A stretch of DNA of 64,000 nucleotides from Thalassobaculum litoreum DSM 18839 (GCF_900102465.1 NZ_FNBW01000005.1:248001-312000), one strand, 5' to 3'; counted from the stretch's first letter, positions 1 to 11,425 are shown. Numbers and translations: made by a program. The notes: a model not told the origin generated them from the sequence alone.

Positions 1-372
1 ATCTACGGCAGCACGACGCTCGCCCAGATCGAGAGTTGGTGCCGGGATGCGGCGCGCGGGCCGCTGGAATTCAGGCAGTCGAACATCGAGGGCGAGATCG
101 TCGACATGGTGCAGGCCGCCCGCGGCAGGGCCGACGGGGTGATCATCAACCTGGCCGCCTACAGCTTCTATTCGGTGGCGATCCAGGACGCGCTGAAGAT
201 CTATGGCGGGCCGGTGATCGAGCTGCACATCTCCAACATCCACGCCCGCGACGAGGACCACCGCCATTCCATCCTGTCCAAGGCGGTGACCGCCGTGATC
301 GCCGGCCTGGGCGCACGGGGGTACGTGACGGCGCTGGAGGCGATGTACGAGCTGATCGACGCGCGGGAGTAG
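1..372 (+). CDS. aroQ: Type II 3-dehydroquinate dehydratase-like protein, 5' partial
   Basis: Member of the type II dehydroquinase family (3-dehydroquinate to 3-dehydroshikimate; shikimate pathway or quinate breakdown; cytosolic dodecamer). The frame is open at base 1, so only the last 123 residues are present; about 20-25 N-terminal residues with the NGPNLN/Arg motif are missing. Visible are the catalytic Tyr in IYGSTT (second residue of the fragment), QSNIEGEIVD, INLAAY, ELHISN with the conserved His, and HARDEDHRHS. Oddly, the family's usual THTS segment reads SFYS and its EEFRxHS segment reads EDHRHS, so two substrate-binding positions differ. It may be a catabolic or diverged paralogue rather than the housekeeping enzyme. 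The family call is firm; the function is less so. Confidence 0.85.
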   Translation: MYGSTTLAQIESWCRDAARGPLEFRQSNIEGEIVDMVQAARGRADGVIINLAAYSFYSVAIQDALKIYGGPVIELHISNIHARDEDHRHSILSKAVTAVIAGLGARGYVTALEAMYELIDARE

Positions 373-426
373 GGCGCTGCGCCCGGAGAAGGCGGGAATG
401 GCGGTGGCTAAACTCTTAAGTTTCTT

Positions 427-455
427 CCTCTTCCCGGTGCAAGGCCGGGAAGAGG
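427..455. terminator. Inverted repeat between convergent genes, possible terminator
   Basis: A perfect 11-bp stem (CCTCTTCCCGG and its complement) with a 7-base loop lies between the ends of the convergent aroQ-like and kinase genes. There is no T-run on either side, so it may act as a transcript-end hairpin rather than a classical intrinsic terminator. Confidence 0.5.
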
Positions 456-497
456 GGGGATAAGCCGGGCAGACGGATCAACCGGGCAGACGGGTAT

Positions 498-2051
498 TTA
501 TGAGATCCCTACCGCCGCCCGGGCGGCCTGCAGCGTCTGCTCCGGGCCGCTGCCGGCATCGATGCGGTACCAGTCAAGATAGCCCAGATCCCGTTCCGCC
601 TGGCTGACGACCACCGCGCCGTCGGCATCCGATGCGTCGCGGTCCCGATTGTCGGCGCGGGCCACCAGGGTCTCGGTCGGCGCCTCCAGCCACAGGCCGG
701 TGAAGTCCACATCCATCTCGCTCGCCAGATCGGCCAGGGCCTCGCGCTCCTCGAGCCGCTGGTTCACCGCGTCGACCACCACGCTCTGGCCGGCGCGCAG
801 GGCCGACGCGGTTTCCTGCAGCAGGGTGTCGTAGACCTGCCGGGTGACCGCCTCGGTGTAGCCGTCATCGCCCAGCTTCTCATGCTCGCCAACGCCCATC
901 AGCCGCTTGCGGATCACGTCGCTGCGCAGATGGAGCGCGCCGGGAAACGGCGTCAGGTCGCCGGCAAGGTGGGCGGCGAGCGTGCTCTTGCCGGTGCCGG
1001 ACAGGCCGCCGACCGCGACCAGCCGGGGCGGATAGGGTACCAGCACCGCCTCTGCGAAGTCGAAATACCGCTGGGCCTCGGCGATCAGGCCGGATTTCTT
1101 GTCCTGCGGTGCGTTCTCCACCGAGGCGGCGATCACCTTGGCGCGGATCACCGCCCGCACGCTGACGAAGAGCGGCATCGCCGCCAGCCCGGCGATCTGG
1201 TTCGGGTCGCGGTCCTCGGCCAGGTAGCGGTTCAGGATCAGGTTTGCCTCGCGCGTCAGCCCACGCTGGCCCAGATCCATCAGCAGGAAGGCGAGGTCGT
1301 ACAGCACGTCGGTAGTGGCGAGATCCTCGTCGAACTCGATGGCGTCGAACAGGGTCGGTTCGTCGCCCAGCAGCACGATGTTGCGCAGGTGCAGGTCGCC
1401 GTGGCAGCGCCGCACCCGGCCCTGGCGTTCGCGGGCGTCCAGGGCGGAGGTCACCGATTTCAGGGCGCTCTGGGAGCGGCGGATCAGGTTCTCCGCCCGG
1501 AAGTCGTCGAACACCTCCGGTGCCTCGGCCAGGCTGCTGCCGTTGCTGCGGACGATCTCGGCCAGCGCCTTGGCGAAGGCGGTCCCTTCGCGCAGGGCTG
1601 CCCGCTGGTGCGACGCGGCGATGGCGGCGGCCGTGCGGCGCAGCAGGTCGTCGGACAGGCCGTCGCGCTCGGCGATGCGGTCCAGCGTCATGTCCACGTC
1701 GAAGCGGCGCATGTGCACGCACCACTCCACCGGCTCGCCGTCCCCGTCGATCGCCAGGCCGTTGCCGTCGCGGGTGATCGGGACCGCGCCGAGATAGATG
1801 TCCGGCGCGTTCGGCCGGTTCACGGCGATCTCGGCCTCGCAGGTGGTCTTGCGCTTGTCCAGGGTGGAGAAGTCCATGAACGGGAACTTCACCGCCCGCT
1901 TCACCTTGTAGGCATCGTCCCCGGCGAGGAACACGGCGGCCCCGTGGGTATCGATGCGGTGGACGTCGTCGGCACCGGCATGGGTGACCGGGTCGGCGAG
2001 GAAGTCGAAGACCGCGCTCTGGTCTTCGACCACGTGGGAGGCGGTCGCCAT
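498..2051 (-). CDS. Bifunctional aminoglycoside phosphotransferase-like / P-loop ATP-binding kinase
   Basis: A 517-residue two-domain protein. The N-terminal half is an APH/choline-kinase-like fold: a Lys in DDAYKVKR near residue 50, the catalytic loop HGDLHLRN from about residue 217, and the metal-binding FDAIEFDE. The C-terminal half is an AAA_33-type small-molecule kinase with Walker A GGLSGTGKST from about residue 348. This fusion is commonly annotated as an aminoglycoside phosphotransferase/ATP-binding protein, but its true substrate is unknown and resistance should not be assumed. I chose the ATG at 2051 because AGGAG lies just upstream and the longer open frame (to 2255) runs through low-complexity sequence and the neighbouring gene's end. 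It is in the same direction as, and 94 bases downstream of, the dioxygenase gene. Confidence 0.85.
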   Translation of the reverse strand: MATASHVVEDQSAVFDFLADPVTHAGADDVHRIDTHGAAVFLAGDDAYKVKRAVKFPFMDFSTLDKRKTTCEAEIAVNRPNAPDIYLGAVPITRDGNGLAIDGDGEPVEWCVHMRRFDVDMTLDRIAERDGLSDDLLRRTAAAIAASHQRAALREGTAFAKALAEIVRSNGSSLAEAPEVFDDFRAENLIRRSQSALKSVTSALDARERQGRVRRCHGDLHLRNIVLLGDEPTLFDAIEFDEDLATTDVLYDLAFLLMDLGQRGLTREANLILNRYLAEDRDPNQIAGLAAMPLFVSVRAVIRAKVIAASVENAPQDKKSGLIAEAQRYFDFAEAVLVPYPPRLVAVGGLSGTGKSTLAAHLAGDLTPFPGALHLRSDVIRKRLMGVGEHEKLGDDGYTEAVTRQVYDTLLQETASALRAGQSVVVDAVNQRLEEREALADLASEMDVDFTGLWLEAPTETLVARADNRDRDASDADGAVVVSQAERDLGYLDWYRIDAGSGPEQTLQAARAAVGIS

Positions 2052-2145
2052 CTCAAGCTCCTGGCACTGGTGAGCGGGGCAGCCGGGGGTATCGCTGCCC
2101 TTTGCGAGATGGGTCCGTCGCGCCGGGGGCGCAAGTTCGGAAATG

Positions 2146-3273
2146 TCAGGCGGCGATGGCGCCGGCCCCGCCCTCCCGCCGCCGCGCGTGCAGCCGGTAG
2201 AGGCATTCCGGGCCGTCATAGTCGATGTAGCAGCCCTGCAGGAAACGCCGCCCATCCTCCGCGAAGGCGGTGCGGCCGTGCAGGGTGCGGTGGTTGTCCA
2301 TCACCAGGCAGTCGCCGGGCGCCAGCTTGAAGCGGATCTGGAAGGCCGGGTCCTCGGCATAGGCGGCCAGACGCCGCCGGCCTTCGAAGAACAGGGCGAG
2401 CATTTCCGGATCGGCGGCCGGCGGGAAATCCAGCCGGGTCGACAGCCGGATCGCCCGCAGGCGGCCCCCTTCGTCGACATCGATCATCGGCGCGGTGGCC
2501 CGGTCGTCCACGGTGGCCGAGCGGTAGCGGAAGGTGACCGGGAGCCGAGTGAGGACGGAATAAGCCTCCGGCGCGTCCCGTTTCAGAGCGGCGGCGATGG
2601 CGACACCGTCCGCCAGGGTGCTGTCGCCACCGGTCGCCCCGTTCTCCAGGCAGTGCAGGAACTGGATTGCCGGGACCGCGCGGCGGTATGGATTGTCGGA
2701 ATGGGCGGTCAGGGCGAGGCCGGTATAGGCGAGATCGCTGGCCTGGGCCTCGGTGCGCACGTTGAACAGCACGCCCCAGTTGGTCTCGCGGATCGGGCCG
2801 AACCGGCGGGCGATGTCGAGCAGGCTGTCCTCCTGCGTCGGCGTGTCGCGCAGGATGGCGAAGCCGCTGGCGAAGAACCCGTCGAGCAGGCTTTGCATTA
2901 CCGACGGCTCCGACAGGGCGGACCAGGAGGCCGAGGGCGGGGTGATCGTGTCCGACGTCCAGGCGATCGGGTCGGGCAGGGCGGCGGGGTCCGGGGCAAG
3001 CCCGGCCTCCACGGCAAGCCATTCCAACTCGAAGCGGCAGCGGTGTCCGTCGGAGAAGCCGAGCGTCACGCCCGAGCCGTCCGCCTGGGCGTCCTCGATC
3101 CGCAGATCGGCTGGCAGGCGGGTCGGGTCGTAGGTCCGCTGATGGCTGTTCAGGTCCATCTGCTCCGGCGCCTCGCTGCGCTCCCGCAGCCACAGCGGGA
3201 CCAGGGGGACGCGGCGCCCATTCCGTTCGATCCAGAGGTGGCCGGTCGTCCGATCCAAGTCGCAGAAGGTCAT
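2146..3273 (-). CDS. TauD/TfdA-family dioxygenase, gamma-butyrobetaine hydroxylase-like
   Basis: A 375-residue Fe(II)/2-oxoglutarate dioxygenase with the gamma-butyrobetaine hydroxylase layout: an N-terminal DUF971-like beta domain (about 1-95) and a C-terminal TauD/TfdA jelly roll. Iron ligands are visible as HSD (His191, Asp193) and the distal His in LHGRTAF near residue 332; TGGDSTLADG and LQGCYIDYDG are family-typical. The N-terminal zinc-binding cysteines of the animal enzyme are absent (LWLRERSEAPEQ). Likely substrates are trimethylammonium or related small molecules, but that is inference. It is divergent from a LysR gene, the usual arrangement for a regulator and its target. A paralogue lies at 13889-15109. 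Confidence 0.88.
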   Translation of the reverse strand: MTFCDLDRTTGHLWIERNGRRVPLVPLWLRERSEAPEQMDLNSHQRTYDPTRLPADLRIEDAQADGSGVTLGFSDGHRCRFELEWLAVEAGLAPDPAALPDPIAWTSDTITPPSASWSALSEPSVMQSLLDGFFASGFAILRDTPTQEDSLLDIARRFGPIRETNWGVLFNVRTEAQASDLAYTGLALTAHSDNPYRRAVPAIQFLHCLENGATGGDSTLADGVAIAAALKRDAPEAYSVLTRLPVTFRYRSATVDDRATAPMIDVDEGGRLRAIRLSTRLDFPPAADPEMLALFFEGRRRLAAYAEDPAFQIRFKLAPGDCLVMDNHRTLHGRTAFAEDGRRFLQGCYIDYDGPECLYRLHARRREGGAGAIAA

Positions 3274-3334
3274 CGCCCCGTCCTGTCGGTCAGTCGCAGT
3301 GGGCTGGAGTCTTCCCTTTAATCGGAAGGTGTTA

Positions 3335-3364
3335 CAGACATGAAATCCCGATGCCTGCTATAAT
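3335..3364 (+). promoter_or_regulatory. Predicted sigma-70 promoter of the LysR gene
   Basis: A perfect TATAAT at 3359-3364 is preceded 18 bases upstream by CAGACA (3335-3340), a partial match to TTGACA. The annotated ATG at 3373 is only nine bases past the -10 box and has no Shine-Dalgarno sequence, so the mRNA would be leaderless or nearly so. An inverted repeat ATCGG (3321-3325) / CCGAT (3348-3352) spans the divergent region and could be a LysR operator. Confidence 0.5.
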
Positions 3365-3372
3365 CTCATGTT

Positions 3373-4293
3373 ATGGTCGAGATGAGACACAGACTGCCGT
3401 CCCTCAACGCGCTCGCGGTGTTCGAGGCGGCCGGGCGGCTCGGCGGCTTCAGCCGGGCGGCGCGCGAGCTGCGGATCAGCCAGCCGGCGGTGACCCGGCA
3501 TATCCGCGGGCTGGAGGCGGCGGTGGGTCACCTGCTGTTCCAGCGCGCCCATAACCGGGTGACCCTGACCGAGCCGGGTCTGCGCCTGTGGCAGGCGGTG
3601 AACGCCGGGTTCGGTGACATAGCCGCGGTGGTCGACAGTCTGCGCGTGGCGGAGGAGGGGGCGGTCCTGGCCCTGTCCACCCATTCCGGTTTCGGCCAGC
3701 AATGGCTGATGCCGCGGCTGGAGGGGCTGCGCGAGGCGCTGGGCGGACGGTCGATCAGCCTGTCCATCGCCGACCGCTCGGCGGAGTTCGACCGCACCGA
3801 ATTCGATATCGGCGTGCGCCATGGATCGCGCGCCGATCTGGGGCCGAACGGCGTGCTGCTGGCGGAAGAGACGGTGATGCCGGTGGTCGGCTGGCGGCTG
3901 GCGGAGGCGCGGCCGGAGCTGTTGGCCCTGACCCCGGACGATCTGGTCGACGCCACCCTGATCCATATGGACGAGGGCGACCGGCCCTGGATGACCTGGG
4001 CGCAGTGGTTCCGGCTTGCCGGCGTGCGCCGCACGCCGCCGCCGGCCCGGGTGCGGCTGAACCATTATCCTCTGGTGATGTCGGAGGTGCTGTCCGGCAC
4101 CGGCATCGGGCTCGGCTGGCGACCGCTGATCGACGAGATGCTGGAGAGCGGCGTGATCGTGCCGGTCGGCCCCGAGGTGGTGCGATCGGACTGGGGCTGG
4201 TGGTTCGTGTGGAGCGACCGGACGGCACCGCAGGACGTGGAGCGCGCGCTGGCCTGGTTCCGCTCCCGTCTTGCGCATCCCTCAGCCGGCTGA
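3373..4293 (+). CDS. LysR-family transcriptional regulator (GcvA-like)
   Basis: A 306-residue regulator. Residues about 8-67 form the winged helix-turn-helix, with the characteristic LNALAVFEAAGRLGGFSRAARELRISQPAVTRH pattern beginning near residue 9; the rest is the periplasmic-binding-protein-like effector domain. The overall pattern (FEAA, GP/SQPAVTRHIRGLE, W-rich C-terminus) is closest to the GcvA group. It is divergent from the gamma-butyrobetaine-hydroxylase-like gene, which is its most probable target. The start is either the ATG at 3373 or the one at 3382; neither has a clear ribosome binding site. The 3' end overlaps the next, convergent LysR gene by 12 bases. Confidence 0.92.
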   Translation: MVEMRHRLPSLNALAVFEAAGRLGGFSRAARELRISQPAVTRHIRGLEAAVGHLLFQRAHNRVTLTEPGLRLWQAVNAGFGDIAAVVDSLRVAEEGAVLALSTHSGFGQQWLMPRLEGLREALGGRSISLSIADRSAEFDRTEFDIGVRHGSRADLGPNGVLLAEETVMPVVGWRLAEARPELLALTPDDLVDATLIHMDEGDRPWMTWAQWFRLAGVRRTPPPARVRLNHYPLVMSEVLSGTGIGLGWRPLIDEMLESGVIVPVGPEVVRSDWGWWFVWSDRTAPQDVERALAWFRSRLAHPSAG

Positions 4294-5166
4294 CTGCACC
4301 CGCTCGCGCACGCCGCTGACGATCCGGTCGGCCACGGCGGAGACCCGCTTGAGCCGCACGTCGGTCTCGTGCCGGATCAGGTAGAACGACCGCTTCAGGG
4401 CGATGGCGTCGCCGCGCACCGGCTTCAGGGCCGGATACGCCCGGGCGATGAAGTCGGGCAGGATGCACACCCCCGCGCCGGCCAGCAGCCAGCGCAGCTG
4501 GATCAGCAGGCTGGTGGAGGTCAGCGCCGGGCGCACGTCGCTCACCACATGCGGGATGTAGTCGAGCGACGGGTCGAACACGAGGTCGGATATGTAGCCG
4601 ATCCAGCGTGCCTGCCGCAGTTCCCAATCCCGCTCGAAGCCGTCATGGCGGGCAATAAGGGCATCGGTGGCATAGAGCCGGAGCCGGTAGTCGGTGATCT
4701 TCTGCACCGTCAGCCGGCCGCTGGGCGGGGGCGAGACCGCGATGGCGAGGTCGGCCTCGCGCTGGGACAGGCTGAACACCCGGGGCAGGGCGACGACCTC
4801 CATGTCCAATTCCGGATTGCTGTTGCACAGCTCGATGCAGAGATCGGACAGCAGGAAGTTCGCCACGCCCTCGGGCACGCCGATCCGCACCGCCCCGCTC
4901 AACGCGCCGGCAGCCTGTCCGACCTGCTCCCGCGCCGCCTCGGCCGCAAGCTCCATGGCTTCCGCATGCTGCATCAGGGCGTGGCCCGCCTCGCTCAGCG
5001 CGTAACCTTTCGGACTGCGCTCGAACAGCTTGGTCTCCAGGCTGTGCTCCAGGCTGGTCATCCGCCGGCTCAGGGTGGCGACGTCGAGGCCGAGGCGGCG
5101 CGAGGCGGCGGTCAGCTTGCCCAACCGGCCGATGGCGAGAAACAGTTTCAGGTCGTCCCAGTTCAC
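4282..5166 (-). CDS. LysR-family transcriptional regulator
   Basis: A 294-residue LysR protein with an N-terminal helix-turn-helix (MNWDDLKLFLAIGRLGKLTAASRRLGL, about residues 1-60) and a substrate-binding regulatory domain. I took the GTG at 5166 as the start because an AAGGGGGAT ribosome binding site lies just upstream; a longer frame reaches 5211 but has no support. It is divergently placed from the 2-oxoacid dehydrogenase operon starting at 5359, so it probably controls that operon. That is unusual, since branched-chain dehydrogenase operons in other proteobacteria are typically under an Lrp-type activator (BkdR). The 192-base divergent region repeats GCAAAAT near 5189 and 5235. Confidence 0.9.
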   Translation of the reverse strand: MNWDDLKLFLAIGRLGKLTAASRRLGLDVATLSRRMTSLEHSLETKLFERSPKGYALSEAGHALMQHAEAMELAAEAAREQVGQAAGALSGAVRIGVPEGVANFLLSDLCIELCNSNPELDMEVVALPRVFSLSQREADLAIAVSPPPSGRLTVQKITDYRLRLYATDALIARHDGFERDWELRQARWIGYISDLVFDPSLDYIPHVVSDVRPALTSTSLLIQLRWLLAGAGVCILPDFIARAYPALKPVRGDAIALKRSFYLIRHETDVRLKRVSAVADRIVSGVRERVQSAG

Positions 5167-5301
5167 GCCGATCCCCCTTGTGCCAACGAAAATGCAAAAT
5201 GATTTTGACATCTATCCTATTCAATCCGGCACATTTGCAAAATAAGTCTGCGTTCCAATACCGGCCGACCCTCGAAATCCGTCGTCGCAAGAGACACATG
5301 A

Positions 5302-6615
<1,314 letters not shown>

Positions 6616-6618
6616 TCG

Positions 6619-7632
6619 ATGACCCGGCGCACGATGATCGAGGCCATCCGCGATGCCATGGACGTCTCCATGGAGCGCAACGACGACGTGGTGGTGTTCG
6701 GCGAGGATGTCGGCTTCTTCGGCGGCGTGTTCCGCTGTACGGCCGGGCTGCAGAAGAAATACGGGCCGTCGCGCTGTTTCGACACGCCGATCAGCGAGGC
6801 CGGCATTGTCGGCGCCGCGATCGGCATGGCCGGCTACGGGCTGCGGCCCTGCGTGGAGATCCAGTTCGCCGACTACGTCTACCCGGCCTACGACCAGATC
6901 GTGTCGGAGGCGGCGCGCATCCGCTACCGCTCCAACGGTCAGTTTACCGCCTCCATGGTGGTGCGGATGCCGACCGGCGGCGGCATCTTCGGCGGCCAGA
7001 CCCACAGCCAGTCGCCGGAAGCGCTGTTCACCCATGTGGCCGGCCTGAAGACGGTGGTGCCGTCCAACCCGCACGATGCCAAGGGCCTGCTGATCGCCGC
7101 CATCGAGGACGACGACCCGGTGATCTTCCTGGAGCCCAAGCGGCTCTATAACGGCCCGTTCGACGGCTATCACGACCGGCCGGTCAAGCCCTGGTCGAGC
7201 TCCGATCTGGGCGAGGTGCCGGACGGCCACTACACGGTCCCGCTCGGCAAGGCCAACGTGGTCCGTGAGGGCAAGGCGGTGACCATGCTGAGTTACGGCA
7301 CCATGGTGCATGTGAGCCTGGCGGCGGCCGAGGCGGCCGGCGTGGATGCCGAGATCATCGACCTGCGCACCCTGGTGCCGCTGGATCTGGAGACCATCAA
7401 GCAGTCGGTGCTGAAGACCGGGCGCTGCGTTGTGGTCCATGAGGCGACGCTCACCTCCGGCTTCGGCGCCGAACTGGCGGCCCTGGTTCAGGACGAGTGC
7501 TTCTTCCATCTGGAGGCGCCGGTGCGCCGGGTCGCCGGCTGGGACACGCCATACCCGCACGCCCAGGAATGGGACTACTTCCCCGGGCCGGATCGCATAG
7601 CCCGGGCGCTGCAAGAAGTTCTGGAGGTCTGA
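6619..7632 (+). CDS. bkdA2: Branched-chain 2-oxoacid dehydrogenase E1 component, beta subunit
   Basis: A 337-residue transketolase-like beta subunit that pairs with the E1 alpha just upstream (three-base gap). It has the expected GEDVGFFGGVFRCT near residue 30, DTPISEAGIVGAAIGMA, IQFADYVYPAYDQI, and the C-terminal transketolase domain with VVHEATLTSGFGAELAA and RVAGWDTPYP. It completes the heterotetrameric E1. Translation is probably coupled to the flanking genes. Confidence 0.93.
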   Translation: MTRRTMIEAIRDAMDVSMERNDDVVVFGEDVGFFGGVFRCTAGLQKKYGPSRCFDTPISEAGIVGAAIGMAGYGLRPCVEIQFADYVYPAYDQIVSEAARIRYRSNGQFTASMVVRMPTGGGIFGGQTHSQSPEALFTHVAGLKTVVPSNPHDAKGLLIAAIEDDDPVIFLEPKRLYNGPFDGYHDRPVKPWSSSDLGEVPDGHYTVPLGKANVVREGKAVTMLSYGTMVHVSLAAAEAAGVDAEIIDLRTLVPLDLETIKQSVLKTGRCVVVHEATLTSGFGAELAALVQDECFFHLEAPVRRVAGWDTPYPHAQEWDYFPGPDRIARALQEVLEV

Positions 7633-7633
7633 G

Positions 7634-8950
7634 ATGGGCACCCACACCGTCAAGCTTCCGGATGTCGGCGAAGGGGTCGCGGAGGCCGAACTCACCGAAT
7701 GGAACGTGGAAGTCGGTACCATCGTGCAGGAGGACGACATCCTCGCCACGGTGATGACCGACAAGGCCGCCGTGGAGATTCCGTCTCCCGTCTCAGGCAC
7801 GGTGCAGTCCCTGGGCGGTCAGGTCGGCGAGGTCCTGTCGGTCGGCGCGCCGCTGGTGACGCTGGAGGTCGATGGTGACGGCAACACCGCCCCGGAACCT
7901 GACGCGAAGGAGGCGGCTCCCGAACCTGACGAGCCGGAGGGCGAGGACGAAGAAGAGACGCAGCCGAAACCCGCGCCCGAGAAGAAGGCCGAGAAGCCGG
8001 AACCCAAGAAGCCCTCCAAACCCGCTCAACCCGCCAAGCCCGCTCCGGTCGCCACCGGCGGTCCGGCGCGCGGCGAGCACGACCGGCCGATAGCGGCCCC
8101 CTCCGTGCGCCGCCGGGCAAAGGAGGGCGGGGTCGATCTGCGTCAGGTGCGCGGCACCGGCCCGGCCGGGCGCATCACCCATGAGGATCTGGACCTCTGG
8201 TTCAGCGGCTCGGGCGAGGGGCGCAGCGGCGGCGGTCGGGTCGCCAACACGGCGGTGGAGGAGATCAAGGTCGTCGGCCTGCGTCGCCGCATCGCCGCGC
8301 GCATGGCCGAAGCCAACGCCCATGTCGCCCACATCACCTATGTCGACGAGATCGACATGACCGAGCTGGAGCGGCTGCGCGAGACCCTGAATAAGGAACA
8401 TGCCGGCGAGCGGCCGAAGCTCACCCTGCTGCCGTTCCTGATGCGCGCCATGGTCAACGCCATCGCCAAGCAGCCGGCATTGAACGCCCATTACGACGAC
8501 GATGCGGGCGTGATCCACCAGTATGGCGGCGTGCATATCGGCATCGCCACCCAGGCCCCCGGCGGGCTGATGGTGCCGGTGGTGCGCCATGTGGAGGCGC
8601 GCGGGCTGTGGGACAGTGCCGCGGAGGTCACCCGTCTTGCCGAGGCGGCGCGCACCGGATCGGCCAGTCGGGACGAGCTGTCCGGCTCGACCATCACCAT
8701 CACCTCGCTGGGCGCCATGGGCGGCATCGCCACCACGCCGATCATCAACCGCCCGGAGGTTGCCATCGTCGGCGTCAATAAGATGCAGATGCGCCCGGTC
8801 TGGGACGGCACCCAGTTCGTGCCGCGTAAAATGATGAACCTGTCCTCCAGCTTCGATCACCGGGTCGTCGACGGCTGGGACGCGGCGGTCTTCGTGCAGG
8901 CGATCCGCCGGCAGCTCGAAAACCCGGCCACCCTGTTCGTGGAGGACTGA
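7634..8950 (+). CDS. bkdB: Dihydrolipoamide acyltransferase, E2 component of 2-oxoacid dehydrogenase complex
   Basis: The 438-residue E2 core transfers the acyl group from lipoyl-lysine to CoA. Domains in order: a lipoyl domain (about 3-78, lipoylated Lys in VMTDKAAVE), an acidic Pro/Lys/Glu-rich linker (about 85-145), a peripheral subunit-binding domain (APSVRRRAKEGGVDL...GPAGRITHEDL, about 155-190) and the catalytic CAT domain with the DHRVVDG active-site motif near residue 413. It has a single lipoyl domain, as is usual for branched-chain E2. One base separates it from E1 beta and three from the E3 gene. Confidence 0.93.
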   Translation: MGTHTVKLPDVGEGVAEAELTEWNVEVGTIVQEDDILATVMTDKAAVEIPSPVSGTVQSLGGQVGEVLSVGAPLVTLEVDGDGNTAPEPDAKEAAPEPDEPEGEDEEETQPKPAPEKKAEKPEPKKPSKPAQPAKPAPVATGGPARGEHDRPIAAPSVRRRAKEGGVDLRQVRGTGPAGRITHEDLDLWFSGSGEGRSGGGRVANTAVEEIKVVGLRRRIAARMAEANAHVAHITYVDEIDMTELERLRETLNKEHAGERPKLTLLPFLMRAMVNAIAKQPALNAHYDDDAGVIHQYGGVHIGIATQAPGGLMVPVVRHVEARGLWDSAAEVTRLAEAARTGSASRDELSGSTITITSLGAMGGIATTPIINRPEVAIVGVNKMQMRPVWDGTQFVPRKMMNLSSSFDHRVVDGWDAAVFVQAIRRQLENPATLFVED

Positions 8951-8953
8951 GCG

Positions 8954-10342
<1,389 letters not shown>

Positions 10343-10414
10343 GGGACCGCACCCATCGACCATCAGGATTTCCCCCGCTAGGCTGATCGAGGCAAAGCAG
10401 GGGGATGAAGATCG

Positions 10415-11425
10415 ATGGCGGAACGGTCCCTGATCGTCGATGGATGCCAGTACGCGAACTGGTCGGAGAAGATTTTCCGGGAGATGCGGGCGGGCGGCGT
10501 GGGCGCCGTCCATGTCACAATCTGCTATCACGAGGACTTCCGCGAGACGGTGCAGAACATGATCGTCTGGAACCGCTGGTTCGAGCGGTTCCCGGACCTG
10601 ATCGTGCAGGCGCGCACCGCCGCCGATGTCCGACAGGCCCATGCCGACGGGCGCACGGCGATCATCTTCGGATTTCAGAACCCCTCGCCGATCGAGGACG
10701 ATATCGGTCTGGTGGAGATCTGCCACGGGCTGGGCGCCCGGTTCATGCAGCTCAGCTACAACAACCAGTCGCTGCTGGCGACCGGCTGCTACGAGGCCGA
10801 GGACCCGGGCATCACCCGCATGGGCCGCCAGGTGATCAAGGAGATGAACCGGGTCGGTCTGGTGGTGGACATGAGCCACTCCGCCGAACGCTCGACCCTG
10901 GAGGCGATCGAGATCTCCGAGCGGCCGATCGCCATCACCCATGCCAACCCCGCCTCCTGGCATCCGGCCCTGCGCAACAAGTCGGACACGGTGCTTAAGG
11001 CGCTGGCCGAGAGCGGCGGGATGCTCGGCTTCTCCATGTACCCGCACCACCTTGCCGGCAAGTCGGACTGCACGCTGGAGAGCTTCTGCACCATGATCGC
11101 CCGCACCGCTGAGTTGATGGGGGTGGAACGGATCGGCTTCGGCAGCGACCTCTGCCAGGACCAGCCGGACAGCATCGTGGAATGGATGCGGGTCGGCACC
11201 TGGTCGAAGGAAATCGATTACGGCGAGGGCTCCGCCGCCCAGGCGGGCTTCCCGCCGCAGCCGGACTGGTTCACCTCCAATGCCGATTTCCCCGGGCTCG
11301 CGGACGGGCTGCGGGCCGTCGGTTTCGACGCGGAGGATGTGGCCCGGATCATGGGCGGAAACTGGCTCGATTTCTTTGAGCGTTCGTTCGGCCCGATGAC
11401 GGCCGGCCCGATAGCCGCCGCATGA
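10415..11425 (+). CDS. Membrane dipeptidase (M19)-like protein with altered metal site
   Basis: A 336-residue TIM-barrel protein of the M19 renal dipeptidase family. Two metal-site histidines are recognisable (VDMSHS and IAITHA), as is the catalytic-type Asp in GFGSDL, but the usual N-terminal HxD of DGHND reads DGCQY, and the bridging Glu of the GxEGG segment reads GFQN. From memory, the same DGxxxxxW / GFQN / GTGCYE pattern occurs in a subfamily encoded in Pseudomonas glycine betaine/dimethylglycine gene regions, so it may act on an N-methylated or cyclic amide rather than on dipeptides. It has no signal peptide. It starts a three-gene operon; its stop overlaps the next start (ATGA). Confidence 0.8.
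   Translation: MAERSLIVDGCQYANWSEKIFREMRAGGVGAVHVTICYHEDFRETVQNMIVWNRWFERFPDLIVQARTAADVRQAHADGRTAIIFGFQNPSPIEDDIGLVEICHGLGARFMQLSYNNQSLLATGCYEAEDPGITRMGRQVIKEMNRVGLVVDMSHSAERSTLEAIEISERPIAITHANPASWHPALRNKSDTVLKALAESGGMLGFSMYPHHLAGKSDCTLESFCTMIARTAELMGVERIGFGSDLCQDQPDSIVEWMRVGTWSKEIDYGEGSAAQAGFPPQPDWFTSNADFPGLADGLRAVGFDAEDVARIMGGNWLDFFERSFGPMTAGPIAAA

Noticed and set aside
882-2330. Plus-strand frames of about 480 codons opposite the kinase gene
   Set aside because: Shadow of the well-supported kinase; no motif.
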